DNA of 64,000 nt from Sunxiuqinia sp963678245 (GTDB lineage: Bacteria; Bacteroidota; Bacteroidia; Bacteroidales; Prolixibacteraceae), in NCBI GenBank assembly GCA_965140765.1, contig OZ223309.1, forward strand, positions 3,224,001 to 3,288,000, read 5' to 3'. Shown in pieces: positions 8,822 to 18,914 of the stretch; position 1 is the stretch's first letter; each line of letters opens with the position of its first letter. Below the pieces are notes generated by a model. The model saw only the letters and a program-made list of their open reading frames with translations, searched no databases and was not told the DNA's origin. A program made the translations under genes and the position numbers.

Positions 8822-10210
8822 CTATTTCGATATCAGGTCTTTTATTTCATTAATGATTCGTTCAGCCAATTCAACCGAAGACTGCTGATTGATTGATTCA
8901 GCATAAATCCGAATAATTGGTTCGGTGTTTGATTTACGCAAGTGAACCCATTCTTGTTCAAAATCAATCTTTACCCCATCAATATCGTTTACTTGCTCGT
9001 TCCGGTATTTTTCTTTCATTTTTACTAAAATCGCATCAACATCAATTTCAGGAGTCAATTCAATTTTATTTTTAGAAATGAAATAATTCGGATAGGTTTT
9101 ACGCAGTTCAGTACATGTTTTACCAGACTTAGCCAAATGAGTCAAAAACAAGGCAATTCCAACCAAGGCATCGCGCCCATAATGCGAGGCAGGATAGATA
9201 ACCCCTCCATTTCCTTCGCCGCCAATAACAGCATTTGCTGCCTTCATCTCTGTAACCACATTCACCTCTCCAACTGCCGATGCTGTATAAGTGCCTCCGT
9301 GTTTCTCAGTAATATCGCGCAATGCACGTGTTGAGGACAAGTTGGAAACTGTATTTCCCGGTCCTTTTGACAGAACATAGTCGGCAACTGCTACCAAAGT
9401 ATATTCTTCATTAAACATGCTTCCATCTTCGCTGATAATCGACAAGCGATCAACATCAGGATCAACCACAAAGCATACATCAACATTTTGTTCCCGAACC
9501 AGTTTGCAGGTGTCAATCAGATTCTCAGGCAAAGGTTCAGGCACATGCGCAAAATGGCCGGTTGGCTGCTCGTTTATCGAGACGATGTTTTGCACTCCCA
9601 TAGCTTTCAAAAGTGCGGGAATTGCGATTCCCCCAACCGAGTTAACGGCGTCAAAGGCGACGGTGAAATTGGCTTTTGCAATGGCATCAACATCCACTAA
9701 TCCCAACTCCAAAACATGATCAATGTGGGATTGCAGATAATCCTTTTCACGGACCACCCCAAGGTCATAAACGTCTGCAAACTCAAAATCTTCAGCCTCA
9801 GCAAAGTCTAAAATTTTAGCTCCTTCAACAGCCGACAAGAACTCGCCATTGCTATTGAGCAACTTCAAGGCATTCCATTGTGCTGGGTTATGACTGGCCG
9901 TTAAAATAATACCGCCATCGGCCTTTTCTTTCACAACAGCTAACTCGGTTGTTGGCGTGGTTGCCAATCCAATATTAACTACGTTGCAGCCCATACCACT
10001 GAGAGAAGCGCAAACAAGCGATTCAAACATTGCACCTGAGATCCGCGCATCGCGACCAACAACAATTGTCGGCTTCGATTTTCCGGTCGTGTCTTTTGCC
10101 CACCGAGCATAAGCAGAACTATATTTTACCACATCAAGCGGACTTAAACCATCGCCGGGCTTTCCTCCAATTGTCCCTCTTATTCCTGAAATTGATTTTA
10201 TAAGTGTCAT
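8822..10210 (-). CDS. glmM: Phosphoglucosamine mutase
   Basis: This 462-residue alpha-D-phosphohexomutase is assigned to conversion of glucosamine-6-phosphate to glucosamine-1-phosphate, which feeds UDP-GlcNAc for peptidoglycan and lipid A. The phosphoserine loop TASHNP has its active Ser at residue 106. The metal-binding DPDVDR is at 250-255. The sugar-binding GEGNGGV segment and the C-terminal phosphate-binding SNTEPIIRIYAE are present. The N-terminus (MTLIKSISGIRGTIGG) is typical of Bacteroidota GlmM. A phosphomannomutase or phosphoglucomutase specificity cannot be excluded from motifs alone. Confidence 0.9.
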   Translation of the reverse strand: MTLIKSISGIRGTIGGKPGDGLSPLDVVKYSSAYARWAKDTTGKSKPTIVVGRDARISGAMFESLVCASLSGMGCNVVNIGLATTPTTELAVVKEKADGGIILTASHNPAQWNALKLLNSNGEFLSAVEGAKILDFAEAEDFEFADVYDLGVVREKDYLQSHIDHVLELGLVDVDAIAKANFTVAFDAVNSVGGIAIPALLKAMGVQNIVSINEQPTGHFAHVPEPLPENLIDTCKLVREQNVDVCFVVDPDVDRLSIISEDGSMFNEEYTLVAVADYVLSKGPGNTVSNLSSTRALRDITEKHGGTYTASAVGEVNVVTEMKAANAVIGGEGNGGVIYPASHYGRDALVGIALFLTHLAKSGKTCTELRKTYPNYFISKNKIELTPEIDVDAILVKMKEKYRNEQVNDIDGVKIDFEQEWVHLRKSNTEPIIRIYAESINQQSSVELAERIINEIKDLISK

Positions 10211-10252
10211 TTGTAAAATTCTTATTTATCGGGTAGTTATCGTATTATTTAA

Positions 10253-11758
10253 TTACATGTAATGCAGGTACTCTTTGATCAATTCTTTCAAATCCTGATT
10301 TTCTCCATAGGTTTTGAAATTCTCACTAAGTTCTTTATCGTTAAACGAACGCAATTGTAAAATGGTATGATTGATAATTGATTTTGGAAATATCTGATCT
10401 GCCTCGAAAAATTGACGAAAGTTTTCCAGCTTTTCAGCAGCTTCGTAGCATGACATCGGTAAAAGAGTATATTTATTTTCGTCTTCAGCTTCCTCTGATT
10501 TGCTTGTGAAAAGGTTCTTGCTACAAAAATACTCGTCTGATTTCTTTATAGATTTCGTATCTGATAAGCCTTTCATAAATCCTATAATCAGCGCAGCACA
10601 AAAAAGGTATGGATTGGCCGAACCGTCTGACCCGCGATATTCAACGGTTTGCCGAAAAGCATAATCCACTTTTTCTTGTTCCTGCTGGTTTAAAATGGCT
10701 CCCAAAGGTGTATTGGTATTCCATCCCAATGGCACCCGAATTAAGGTTGAACGGTTTTGTTTTCCCCAACAGATACTGTTTGGAACTTTCTGTCCCGGCA
10801 TAATTCGCAAGTATGAAACAGGAGTTGAATTGGCAAAAGCCGTTAGAGCCGGAGAAATTTCCAAAACTCCAGCAATCATTTTCAAACTGGTAGGTGTGAG
10901 TTCTCCATTTTCAATCATCATATTTTTACCTGCCTGCTCCGCCATAAAATGCACGTGCATGCCACTGCCGGGCTGGCTCAACGATATTTTTGGTATAAAA
11001 GTCACATTCACGTTGTATCTCACCCCTAACATGCGTAAAATCCACTTAGCGACCACCAACTGGTCTGACGCATCTTCCGGATTCACAGGCGCAAATTCAA
11101 TCTCGTGCTGCTCGTAATGTTTTCCTTGATGTGTGAACCGTCCATTTTCGGCATGTCCAAAGCGAACCATGCCGCCACATTGAGCAATCAGTTTAATCGC
11201 CTCCGTCCGCAGTTCTTCATACATCGTAAAAGGCTCGGCACAGTGGTAACCATCCGCCGACCTTTCTACTTCTTCTTCGGCATCACCAAAGATGTAAAAC
11301 TCCAGTTCGCCCATCATCTTGAGCTTCATGTTGGTTTCTTTAAAAAACTGCTTTTGTGCTTTTTTCAAGATATTTTCCGGCGAGCTTTCCAAGGGATCGC
11401 CCTGGGCATTGTAAAACGAACACAAGACATCAACAGATGGAATCTTTGAAAACGGATTCAAAAAAGCCGTTTTATAACGAGGCACAATATAAAGGTCGCT
11501 AGTGTTTACCTCTAGAAATGAAAAAATACTGCTTCCATCAACCCGCTCACCCGATGATAAAACCATGTCCAACTCGTCGCGCGTGGTAACCATGAAATTT
11601 ATGGTCTTCAGCTTCCCGTCTTCGGCAACATAACGAAAATTCAGCATTTCAATTTCGCGTTCTTCAATATACCGGATCAAGTCTTCTTTTGTAAAATCGG
11701 AAGCTGGTTTTTGAAGGTACTGAACCAGTAAGTTTGGGTTATTTTGAATTGATGGCAT
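10253..11758 (-). CDS. glnA: Glutamine synthetase (type I-like)
   Basis: This 501-residue enzyme makes glutamine from glutamate, ammonia and ATP. An N-terminal beta-grasp region carries GERVDGSSIF. The catalytic domain holds metal and substrate motifs in the expected order: GELEFYIF, EQHEIEFAPV, QPGSGMHVHF, NRSTLIRVP and EYRGSDGSANPYL. Length is slightly above the 440-470 residues of classical GSI and fits the Bacteroidota variant. The C-terminal region after residue 400 does not show the classical adenylylation-site sequence. It lies between valS and glmM with separate spacing on both sides. Confidence 0.92.
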   Translation of the reverse strand: MPSIQNNPNLLVQYLQKPASDFTKEDLIRYIEEREIEMLNFRYVAEDGKLKTINFMVTTRDELDMVLSSGERVDGSSIFSFLEVNTSDLYIVPRYKTAFLNPFSKIPSVDVLCSFYNAQGDPLESSPENILKKAQKQFFKETNMKLKMMGELEFYIFGDAEEEVERSADGYHCAEPFTMYEELRTEAIKLIAQCGGMVRFGHAENGRFTHQGKHYEQHEIEFAPVNPEDASDQLVVAKWILRMLGVRYNVNVTFIPKISLSQPGSGMHVHFMAEQAGKNMMIENGELTPTSLKMIAGVLEISPALTAFANSTPVSYLRIMPGQKVPNSICWGKQNRSTLIRVPLGWNTNTPLGAILNQQEQEKVDYAFRQTVEYRGSDGSANPYLFCAALIIGFMKGLSDTKSIKKSDEYFCSKNLFTSKSEEAEDENKYTLLPMSCYEAAEKLENFRQFFEADQIFPKSIINHTILQLRSFNDKELSENFKTYGENQDLKELIKEYLHYM

Positions 11759-11823
11759 ATCCTTTTTATTTAGACCCTAAAATTAGTTATGTGAGTTGAG
11801 AATAAAAAACATCCGATCACACA

Positions 11824-11874
11824 AAAGGCCGGTCATGAAAACCAGCCTTTCTAGCTCTTTTCTATTACAAGAGC
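11824..11874. terminator. Two hairpins between valS and glnA
   Basis: AAAGGC-GGT (11824-11833) pairs with ACC-GCCTTT (11841-11850) with one mismatch. GCTCTT (11854-11859) pairs with AAGAGC (11869-11874). On the minus strand the first hairpin ends in TTTTGTG. They may terminate valS, although they lie about 120-170 bp past its stop, or they may belong to the glnA leader. Which one is not decided by the sequence. Confidence 0.4.
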
Positions 11875-11991
11875 AAAGTAAAATTTATGAAAAAAGAAAA
11901 TCGTGTTTTATAATAAAAACAGTTCAGCATCAAAAAAAACCTTAATCTGATTTCTAAAAAATGTTTTTTATTTTAATTGCACGATTTCAAT

Positions 11992-14619
11992 TTATTTCAA
12001 ATTCGAAATTTGCTCCTCCAACACTTTTATTTTGGCTTCCGCATCCGCCTGTTTTGCTTTTTCCTTAGCAACCACAGCTTCCGGGGCACCACTGACGAAA
12101 CGTTCGTTACTCAACTTTTTCACAACCGAACTTAGAAAGCCTTGTGTGTACTTTAATTCCTCTTCGAGTTTTTTCAGTTCTTCTTCCACATCAATCAAGT
12201 CACCCAAATCGATAAAAAAGCTGGATGAAAATACGCGGAACGAAGCAGCTCCTTTTACCTCTTCTGTCACTAATTCGATACTAGAGAGGTTACCCATTTT
12301 AACAAGTACCGAATCGAACTGATCATTATATCCTTTATCGCCTTTTTGGATTTTCAACTCCAATGTGTCTCTCATTGGCAGATTGTTGTTTTTCCGCACA
12401 TTGCGGATTCCTGCAATAGCTTCTTTCACCGATTCAAAATCGGTCAATAAGGTCTGATCGATTGTGTTGACCTCTGGCCATCGGCTAACCATGATACTTT
12501 CGCCATAATGGCGGTCGCGTAACAACTGCCAAATTTCTTCAGAGATAAATGGCATAAACGGATGCAGCACTCGCAATACTTTATCCAATGCATCAATCAC
12601 TTCTTCGTAAGTTTTACGATCGATTGGCTGCTGGTAAGCCGGTTTCACGACCTCCAACAACCACGATGAAAATTCATCGCGAATGGTGGTATAAATCGTC
12701 ATCAACGCATCTGAAATTCGAAACTTATCAAAGTGATCGTTCATGATAGCTACTTGCTCGCTCAGTTTTTGGTTAAACCATTCGATAGCCAGCTTTGAAT
12801 GTTCCGGCTGTTGCAATTCATCAGCCACCTCCCAACCACGAACTAAGCGGAAGGAATTCCATATCTTTGCTGAAAAGTTCCGGCCTTGCTCCGGCAAACT
12901 TTCGTCAAACAACAGATCGCCTCCGGCAGGAGAACATAGCAACATACCAACGCGAACACCATCTGCGCCATATTTCTCAATCAGCTCAATCGGATCAGGA
13001 GAATTACCCAATGACTTCGACATCTTACGGCCTTGCTTGTCGCGCACCATACCTGTAAAATAGACGTTTTTAAACGGGTATTGATCTCGCTCTGAATATC
13101 CGGCCATAATCATCCGTGCTACCCAAAAGAAAATAATATCGTGTCCGGTTACCAAATCGCTGGTCGGGTAATAATAGTTTATTTCGTCATTGTCAGGTTT
13201 GGCTACACCATCAAATACAGAGATCGGCCACAACCACGACGACGCCCAGGTGTCAAGCACATCTTCGTCCTGAGTCAAATTATCCATAGTTAGATTTGGA
13301 TTACCTGTCTTTTCTTTTGCAACAGCCAGTGCTTTTTCTTCAGTTTCTGCTACCACAAAGCTGCCATCTTCCAAATAGTAAACGGGTATTTGATGCCCCC
13401 ACCACAACTGACGACTGATACACCAGTCTTTTACATTCCCCATCCAGTGGCGGTATAAGTTTTTAAATTTCTTTGGGTGAAACTCTACCTCATCAGACTC
13501 CACCGCGTCTAGTGCAGGCGTGGCCAATTTCTCCATGGATAAAAACCATTGCGCCGAAAGCTTGGGTTCGATAACCACATCGGTACGTTCCGAATAGCCC
13601 ACCTTGTTTTTATAGTCCTCAACCTTAACCATGTTCCCCGATTTTTCCAGCATCGGAACAATTTGCTTTCGGGCTTCAAAACGATCCACCCCAACGAGTA
13701 TTCGAGCTTTTTCGCTTAGCGTACCATCATCATTAAAGGTATCGATGGTTTCCAGGTTGTGGCGCATGCCAATTTCGTAATCGTTAATATCATGCGCCGG
13801 TGTTATTTTCAAACAGCCGGTTCCAAACTCCATATCAACGTATTCGTCCATAATTACAGGAACACTGCGTTCGACCAGTGGCACTAAAACCCGCTTCCCT
13901 TTCAGGTGCTCAAAACGTTCATCATTCGGATTCACACAAACAGCTGTGTCACCCAAAATAGTTTCCGGACGGGTAGTTGCAATGGTTACATAGTCGTCTT
14001 CGCCTTCAATTTGATAGCGAACGTAATATAATTTCGATTGCTCTTCTTTATGGATTACTTCTTCGTCCGAAACGGCAGTTTTAGCCGCTGGATCCCAATT
14101 AACCATACGCACACCACGATACACTAATCCTTTGTTGTACAAATCAACAAACACCTTGATAACCGATTCGGAACGGATCTTATCCATAGTAAAACTCGTG
14201 CGTTCCCAATCGCAGGAAGCACCTAGTTTTTTAAGTTGCTCAAGAATAATTCCACCGTGCTTATCGGTCCAATCCCAGGCATGTTTCAGGAATTCATCAC
14301 GGGTCAGATCCTTCTTACCTACGCCTTCACTTTTCAGTTTGGCAACCACTTTGGCCTCAGTTGCAATCGAAGCATGGTCGGTTCCGGGAACCCAGCAAGC
14401 ATTTTTTCCCAGCAAACGTGCGCGGCGAACTAAAATATCCTGTATCGTATTATTCAGCATGTGCCCCATGTGCAACACACCAGTGACATTGGGTGGTGGA
14501 ATGACAATAGTGTAAGGCTCACGGTCGTCAGGTTCGGAGTGAAAATAGTTTTGCTCCAGCCAATATTTATACCACTTATCTTCTATTTCAACAGGATTAT
14601 ACTTGCTTGGAATTTCCAT
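11992..14619 (-). CDS. valS: Valyl-tRNA synthetase
   Basis: This 875-residue class Ia synthetase charges tRNA-Val with valine. The HIGH-type motif is HMGH at residues 50-53. An editing (CP1) domain follows. The KMSKS loop (GRKMSKSLGNS) is at about 530. An anticodon-binding domain and a C-terminal coiled-coil arm (about 805-875, rich in EEELKKLEEELK) complete the standard ValS architecture. It is transcribed divergently from the MarC-like gene, with a TAnnTTTG element in the shared intergenic region. Nothing is missing. Confidence 0.97.
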   Translation of the reverse strand: MEIPSKYNPVEIEDKWYKYWLEQNYFHSEPDDREPYTIVIPPPNVTGVLHMGHMLNNTIQDILVRRARLLGKNACWVPGTDHASIATEAKVVAKLKSEGVGKKDLTRDEFLKHAWDWTDKHGGIILEQLKKLGASCDWERTSFTMDKIRSESVIKVFVDLYNKGLVYRGVRMVNWDPAAKTAVSDEEVIHKEEQSKLYYVRYQIEGEDDYVTIATTRPETILGDTAVCVNPNDERFEHLKGKRVLVPLVERSVPVIMDEYVDMEFGTGCLKITPAHDINDYEIGMRHNLETIDTFNDDGTLSEKARILVGVDRFEARKQIVPMLEKSGNMVKVEDYKNKVGYSERTDVVIEPKLSAQWFLSMEKLATPALDAVESDEVEFHPKKFKNLYRHWMGNVKDWCISRQLWWGHQIPVYYLEDGSFVVAETEEKALAVAKEKTGNPNLTMDNLTQDEDVLDTWASSWLWPISVFDGVAKPDNDEINYYYPTSDLVTGHDIIFFWVARMIMAGYSERDQYPFKNVYFTGMVRDKQGRKMSKSLGNSPDPIELIEKYGADGVRVGMLLCSPAGGDLLFDESLPEQGRNFSAKIWNSFRLVRGWEVADELQQPEHSKLAIEWFNQKLSEQVAIMNDHFDKFRISDALMTIYTTIRDEFSSWLLEVVKPAYQQPIDRKTYEEVIDALDKVLRVLHPFMPFISEEIWQLLRDRHYGESIMVSRWPEVNTIDQTLLTDFESVKEAIAGIRNVRKNNNLPMRDTLELKIQKGDKGYNDQFDSVLVKMGNLSSIELVTEEVKGAASFRVFSSSFFIDLGDLIDVEEELKKLEEELKYTQGFLSSVVKKLSNERFVSGAPEAVVAKEKAKQADAEAKIKVLEEQISNLK

Positions 14620-14656
14620 TATTTGTGTGATTTTTAACGTATTCTGAATTAAGTCA

Positions 14657-14664
14657 CAAAAATA
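14657..14664 (-). promoter_or_regulatory. Candidate -7 element for valS
   Basis: On the minus strand this reads TATTTTTG, an exact TAnnTTTG match about 38 bp upstream of the valS start. No clear -33 TTTG is found at 19-21 bp. Confidence 0.4.
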
Positions 14665-14857
14665 TAAAAATTCCGCTATCGCTCGTTGGTTTTCGTGTGG
14701 TTTGTAGTTTACTTGTTTAATAAGATTAATTCCTGCACTTTCGAAACTTAAATTCGGGCGCCAAGTTTTTAAATTAATTACTTGATCGTTTAAAAAATTG
14801 TTTAGTTATTCGCACAAGTCTAAAGAATAATCAAGATTAATAATATAAAACACTATC

Positions 14858-15460
14858 ATGTTGTCATCAATCGTTGAGTTTCTGGTCATGTTGAATCCTT
14901 TCGCCCTGTTTCTTTATCTCGATCCTATTCGGAAAGATTTGTCGCATCGCGATTTCATGATGGTTATTTTTAAAGCAAGCTTGATTTCATTTTTTGTTTG
15001 CCTTGTTTTTTTCTTCTCCGGAGATCTGTTTTTTCGTCTGATTTTTAAAATTGACTTTGAATCTTTTCGTATTTTCGGTGGAATAATCATTTTCTCATAT
15101 GCTTACTTTTATATTGTAAAGGGGCAGAAAGCACTAATTATTATTAAAGAAAACCTAGACGACTTAGCTTCAGAAATAGCTCTGCCTTTCATGGTTGGCG
15201 CCGGAACAATCTCTTTAACTATTTTATTGGCTCACGACCATTCCTTGCTGATTGGAGGCGGATCTCTAACTATCATCTTCCTCGTTAATTTTCTGGTTAT
15301 TTTTGCACTCAAAAAATTTAGAGACTCGATTGAAACAAAGAAATTTAAAACTGCCTTTGATAAAAACATGGAGGTTTTGTTGCGTCTGAATGGATTTTTC
15401 ATTGGTGCCATTGGCATAAATATGGTACTTCTGGGTATCAAAAACTTATTCGGGATCTAA
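14858..15460 (+). CDS. MarC-family integral membrane protein
   Basis: This 200-residue, very hydrophobic protein has about six membrane segments and the N-terminal NPF segment near residue 12 typical of the MarC/YhcE (UPF0056) family. It also has a conserved PFMVGAGTISLTILL stretch at about residues 109-123. Members are often annotated as NAAT-type amino-acid or antibiotic-related transporters, but their substrate is not established; a drug-resistance role was withdrawn for E. coli MarC. It is divergent from valS and has 266 bp to the next gene, so it is probably a single-gene unit. Confidence 0.82.
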   Translation: MLSSIVEFLVMLNPFALFLYLDPIRKDLSHRDFMMVIFKASLISFFVCLVFFFSGDLFFRLIFKIDFESFRIFGGIIIFSYAYFYIVKGQKALIIIKENLDDLASEIALPFMVGAGTISLTILLAHDHSLLIGGGSLTIIFLVNFLVIFALKKFRDSIETKKFKTAFDKNMEVLLRLNGFFIGAIGINMVLLGIKNLFGI

Positions 15461-15726
15461 TAAAAGTAGATGTTTGCTACGATTTGGCATTGACTTTTTA
15501 TAACTCTGCACACTCAATCAGCTTGCCACAATAAAGCAAATACCCGAATTCACTAACCTTTCAGGGCACTATTGAACTCAGTGCTGGGAACCCGAAATGC
15601 CGTCGTGTTAAATTATCACTAACAAACTGTATGACTGACCATTGCTTATTGCGCTTCATCAATTCATCGTTTAAATTTGAAATAAGTTAGATCCATAGTT
15701 TAGTTAGTTAGAAAAAAGTTTTAAGT

Positions 15727-16032
15727 ATGAGTTTAAAGAAACAAGTTTTAAAATCGAAGCCGGTTTGTAAAGTTACTTTCCGGTTGTCAAAAGATGAAGT
15801 TAAAGGTGCTGAATCAGTTGTACTAGCAGGTGATTTCAATAACTGGGATACAACCTCCAGCATGAAACAATTAAAAACAGGTGATTTCACGACCCTTCTG
15901 GAGCTTGAAAAAGGAAAATCTTATGAGTTCCGTTACCTGGTTGATGGCGAAAAATGGATCAATGATCCTGAAGCTGACCGTTTCGCAACCAATGAGTTTG
16001 GTGAAGAAAACTCAGTAGTCGAAGCCATTTAA
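15727..16032 (+). CDS. Small CBM48/isoamylase N-terminal-like protein
   Basis: This 101-residue protein consists almost entirely of one beta-sandwich domain of the CBM48/glycogen-binding type. The hallmark AGDFNNWD segment lies at about residues 34-41, followed by EFRYLVDGEKWINDPEAD. The domain normally sits beside glycogen- or starch-modifying catalytic domains or in AMPK beta subunits. Here it stands alone with no signal peptide, so a cytoplasmic glycogen-binding or regulatory role is possible but unproven. The gene ends directly at a strong terminator and has its own long upstream gap. Confidence 0.82.
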   Translation: MSLKKQVLKSKPVCKVTFRLSKDEVKGAESVVLAGDFNNWDTTSSMKQLKTGDFTTLLELEKGKSYEFRYLVDGEKWINDPEADRFATNEFGEENSVVEAI

Positions 16033-16070
16033 AAAAAAAGGTCTGAACTCAATTTCAGACCTTTTTTTTC
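16033..16070 (+). terminator. Rho-independent terminator of the CBM48 gene
   Basis: GGTCTGAA (16040-16047) pairs perfectly with TTCAGACC (16054-16061). The stem has an A-run before it and eight T after it (16062-16069), so it could work in both directions. Confidence 0.9.
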
Positions 16071-16193
16071 TTTCATATTCTCCCAAACTCAGCTAAGCTT
16101 CTTCAAACAGCTTTTAATAAACCTTCGATCCGCGTAAATTAGTAAAGCTAAATTAACTCAATTTGATAGAGAAAAGTTAATTTTGCCGGATAC

Positions 16194-16204
16194 TCGAGGA
16201 GGTC
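16194..16204 (+). promoter_or_regulatory. Strong purine-rich ribosome binding site deciding the MFS start
   Basis: The sequence CGAGGAGGTC lies just ahead of ATG 16207. Such a near-perfect Shine-Dalgarno site is unusual in Bacteroidota. It favours ATG 16207 over the in-frame TTG at 16183. Confidence 0.6.
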
Positions 16205-16206
16205 TT

Positions 16207-17385
16207 ATGCAGCAAAACAACGCAGCTTTTAAAAACAACAATATTTACATCATTTTTAGTGTTACACTAATTGCGATGATGGGGGTTGCCAGCATCACCC
16301 CGGCATTTCCCGATATTATTGCTCACTTCAAAATTAATCCTCAACAAGTTGGTGGACTTATTGTAGCCTTTACCCTGCCCGGCATTTTTTTAACCCCTGT
16401 TACCGGAACGCTGGCCGACCGCTACGGACGAAAACTAATCCTTGTCCCATCGCTGTTCCTATTTGGGATTGCTGGCATAAGCTGCATGTTTGCCCCTAGT
16501 TTCTTCTGGCTTCTAGTTTTACGATTCATTCAGGGAATTGGAGCAAGTTCACTTTCAAGCCTGAATATCACGTTAGTTGGCGATTTATTTTCGGGCGAAA
16601 CCAGAACCAAGGTGATGGGTTACAATGCGAGTGTATTGAGTATCGGAACGGCGACCTATCCTGCAGTTGGTGGTGCAATAGCTGTATTCGGCTGGCAATT
16701 CATTTTTATACTACCAATTCTTGCGATCCCGCTGGGTATATGGATTATTAAAGGACTCAATAACCCGGAACCCAAAAACAAAACCAAACTAAAAGACTAC
16801 TTTTCACGAGTATGGAAAACTATTAACCAGAAAAATGTTTGGGTTATTTTGATGCTCAGCATAATTCTTTTCATCATTCTTTATGGTACCTATCTCACCT
16901 ATTTCCCATTAATGATGAAAACCCGCTTTGGATCGGAATCATATACGATCGGTTTAATGATGTCCTTAATGTCGGTTACGACAGCCATTGTTTCATCCAG
17001 ACTAAGTTGGATAAGTAAAAAAATAACCATCAAGCAACAGCTAATTGTTGGAAGTTTGAGCTACTTTTTTTCGACATTATTAATGATGATTGCGCAAAAC
17101 TATGGAATGCTGATCGTTTCGGTAATGATATTCGGAGTTGGACATGGAGTAATTATCCCATCAGTTCAAAACCTATTGGTTGGATATGCTTCTATTCAGG
17201 AGCGTGGAGCTTTCATGTCGGTTAACTCGATGGTTCTTCGCATGGGGCAAACTTTAGGTCCCTTGATCGTTGGTATTTTCTACTCACTAAAAGGGTTAAA
17301 CGCAGCGTTTGGAGCCGGATCCGGACTTGCACTTTTAATGTTTTTAATCATCCAGTTTGTATTTTCCGCATCATCCCATAAATAG
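16207..17385 (+). CDS. Major facilitator superfamily transporter
   Basis: This 392-residue protein has about 12 membrane helices. The MFS motif A, GTLADRYGRKLILV, lies between helices 2 and 3. A central basic loop contains KNKTKLKDYFSRVWK. The GDLFSGETRTKVMGYNAS region resembles DHA1-type (Bcr/CflA, drug/proton) exporters. I chose ATG 16207 because a GAGGAGG site precedes it; the frame could start at TTG 16183, adding eight residues. The substrate is unknown and a drug-efflux role is only a family tendency. The CDF transporter gene follows after about 90 bp. Confidence 0.85.
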   Translation: MQQNNAAFKNNNIYIIFSVTLIAMMGVASITPAFPDIIAHFKINPQQVGGLIVAFTLPGIFLTPVTGTLADRYGRKLILVPSLFLFGIAGISCMFAPSFFWLLVLRFIQGIGASSLSSLNITLVGDLFSGETRTKVMGYNASVLSIGTATYPAVGGAIAVFGWQFIFILPILAIPLGIWIIKGLNNPEPKNKTKLKDYFSRVWKTINQKNVWVILMLSIILFIILYGTYLTYFPLMMKTRFGSESYTIGLMMSLMSVTTAIVSSRLSWISKKITIKQQLIVGSLSYFFSTLLMMIAQNYGMLIVSVMIFGVGHGVIIPSVQNLLVGYASIQERGAFMSVNSMVLRMGQTLGPLIVGIFYSLKGLNAAFGAGSGLALLMFLIIQFVFSASSHK

Positions 17386-17472
17386 TTGGCTTTGTCCTAA
17401 AAACGAAAAACAACAACTATTCAATCAACTATTTTAATAGAATTGGCTAGTTTTGTAGCGATAATTTTAGAC

Positions 17473-18342
17473 ATGATTGATAGTAATAAAAAATATGTCG
17501 CTTTTGAGGGTTGGATTTCCATCTTCATGAACCTGCTGCTTTTTGCCCTGAAATACTGGGCCGGAATCGTATCCGGATCGATCGCTCTAATTGCCGATGC
17601 CTGGCACACCTTAACCGATTCCGTTTCTTCGGTTATCGTACTACTTGGCGGACGACTTTCGCGCAAGCCAGCTGACGAGGAACACCCTTTCGGGCATGGA
17701 CGAGCCGAACACATTGCGGCAATTATTATTGGTGTTCTGTTAGCCATTGTCGCTTTTGACTTTGTGATTAATTCCATCGAACGATTCAACAGCCGGGAGT
17801 CAGGCACATTTGGAACCATCGCTATTATTGTCACCGTTATTTCAATTATTGGTAAAGAAGTGCTTGCTCAATATGCTTTCTGGGGGTATCGGAAAACAAA
17901 ATCGTCTATCTTAAAAGCTGATGCCTGGCATCATCGAACCGATTCGCTTTCATCGATCATCATTCTGATTGGTATTTTGGTTGGCAAGTATTTTTGGTGG
18001 ATCGACTCCCTACTAGCTTTAATTGTTGCTATTATGATTGGCTATGCAAGCTACGAGATACTTTCGAAAGAAATACAAAGTTTACTAGGTGAGCGAATTG
18101 AACCTAAGCTAATTGGGGATATCAAAACCGAGGTTGATAAACTTCTTGAATTAGAAGTGTTCATCCACCATTTTCACTTGCATCAATACGGTCATCATAA
18201 CGAATTAAGTTGCCACATCAAACTTCCAGCCGACATGCCATTAAACGAAGTGCATGAAATTTGCACCCGGATTGAAAATCATATCAAACAGAAATTCAAC
18301 TTGGTTACTACGATTCACCCGGAACCCTATGAAGATTCTTAA
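17473..18342 (+). CDS. Cation diffusion facilitator (CDF) family metal transporter
   Basis: This is a 289-residue inner-membrane divalent-metal/proton antiporter. Two copies of the CDF metal site are visible: ADAWHTLTDS in helix 2 and ADAWHHRTDS in helix 5, each HxxxD. The last ~80 residues form the cytoplasmic metal-sensing domain and are histidine-rich (HHFHLHQYGHH). The paired HxxxD sites suggest Zn, Fe or Mn export. An in-frame TTG 30 bp upstream could add ten residues, but ATG 17473 gives a normal CDF N-terminus. Confidence 0.88.
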   Translation: MIDSNKKYVAFEGWISIFMNLLLFALKYWAGIVSGSIALIADAWHTLTDSVSSVIVLLGGRLSRKPADEEHPFGHGRAEHIAAIIIGVLLAIVAFDFVINSIERFNSRESGTFGTIAIIVTVISIIGKEVLAQYAFWGYRKTKSSILKADAWHHRTDSLSSIIILIGILVGKYFWWIDSLLALIVAIMIGYASYEILSKEIQSLLGERIEPKLIGDIKTEVDKLLELEVFIHHFHLHQYGHHNELSCHIKLPADMPLNEVHEICTRIENHIKQKFNLVTTIHPEPYEDS

Positions 18343-18455
18343 GCATCTCTATAAACACATTCTGAATTTCGATCTCACTACTTTTTAAAAAACTTATTGT
18401 CTTTTAACTTCAAATCATACTTAATATCCTTATTTTAGCGTTTTTGAATTTTAAG

Positions 18456-18914
18456 ATGAAAAATACATTGTTATATATTCTCATTTTGGTGGGATTCGCT
18501 ATTTCTTGCGATGAAGTTTATGAATCGCCACCACACGCTTTCCTGGAAGTGTCTTTAGAAAATATTGATTCGTTAGATGCTTCGAAGCCCAAGGTTACAG
18601 TTTATGGCATTGGAAGGGAAGATACTATTTACAATGAAACTACAGATTTGTTTCTGCTTCCACTCAGTATGGAAGAAACAACCAGCTTTGTTTTGTTGCT
18701 TGATTCAATTGCTGACACACTGATAATCACCCATGAGAATGAACTAATTTTTGAATCGGCAGAAACCGGATTTTACAACGAATTTAAAATACTTGATGTC
18801 GACCACACTTTCAATCGCATTGATAGTTATGACGTGACTGATAGTTTGGTGACAAAAAATTGGCATGAAAATATTAAGTTTTACATTAATCCTCTTCCTA
18901 ATAACGCTAATTAG
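18456..18914 (+). CDS. DUF6452-type lipoprotein
   Basis: This 152-residue protein has a lipoprotein signal: a hydrophobic stretch ends in FAISC with the lipobox cysteine at about residue 18, followed by D. The rest is beta-rich and acidic. It resembles the Bacteroidota-specific DUF6452 family, which I recall as a neighbour of DUF6048 proteins. Its stop lies 50 bp inside the next gene, so the two are translated from overlapping frames and probably coupled. The function is unknown; envelope location is inferred from the lipobox. The start at 18456 is preferred over an in-frame TTG at 18444. Confidence 0.7.
   Translation: MKNTLLYILILVGFAISCDEVYESPPHAFLEVSLENIDSLDASKPKVTVYGIGREDTIYNETTDLFLLPLSMEETTSFVLLLDSIADTLIITHENELIFESAETGFYNEFKILDVDHTFNRIDSYDVTDSLVTKNWHENIKFYINPLPNNAN

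Noticed and set aside
10695..11117. Plus-strand 140-codon frame inside glutamine synthetase
   Set aside because: It is a shadow of glnA with no independent support.
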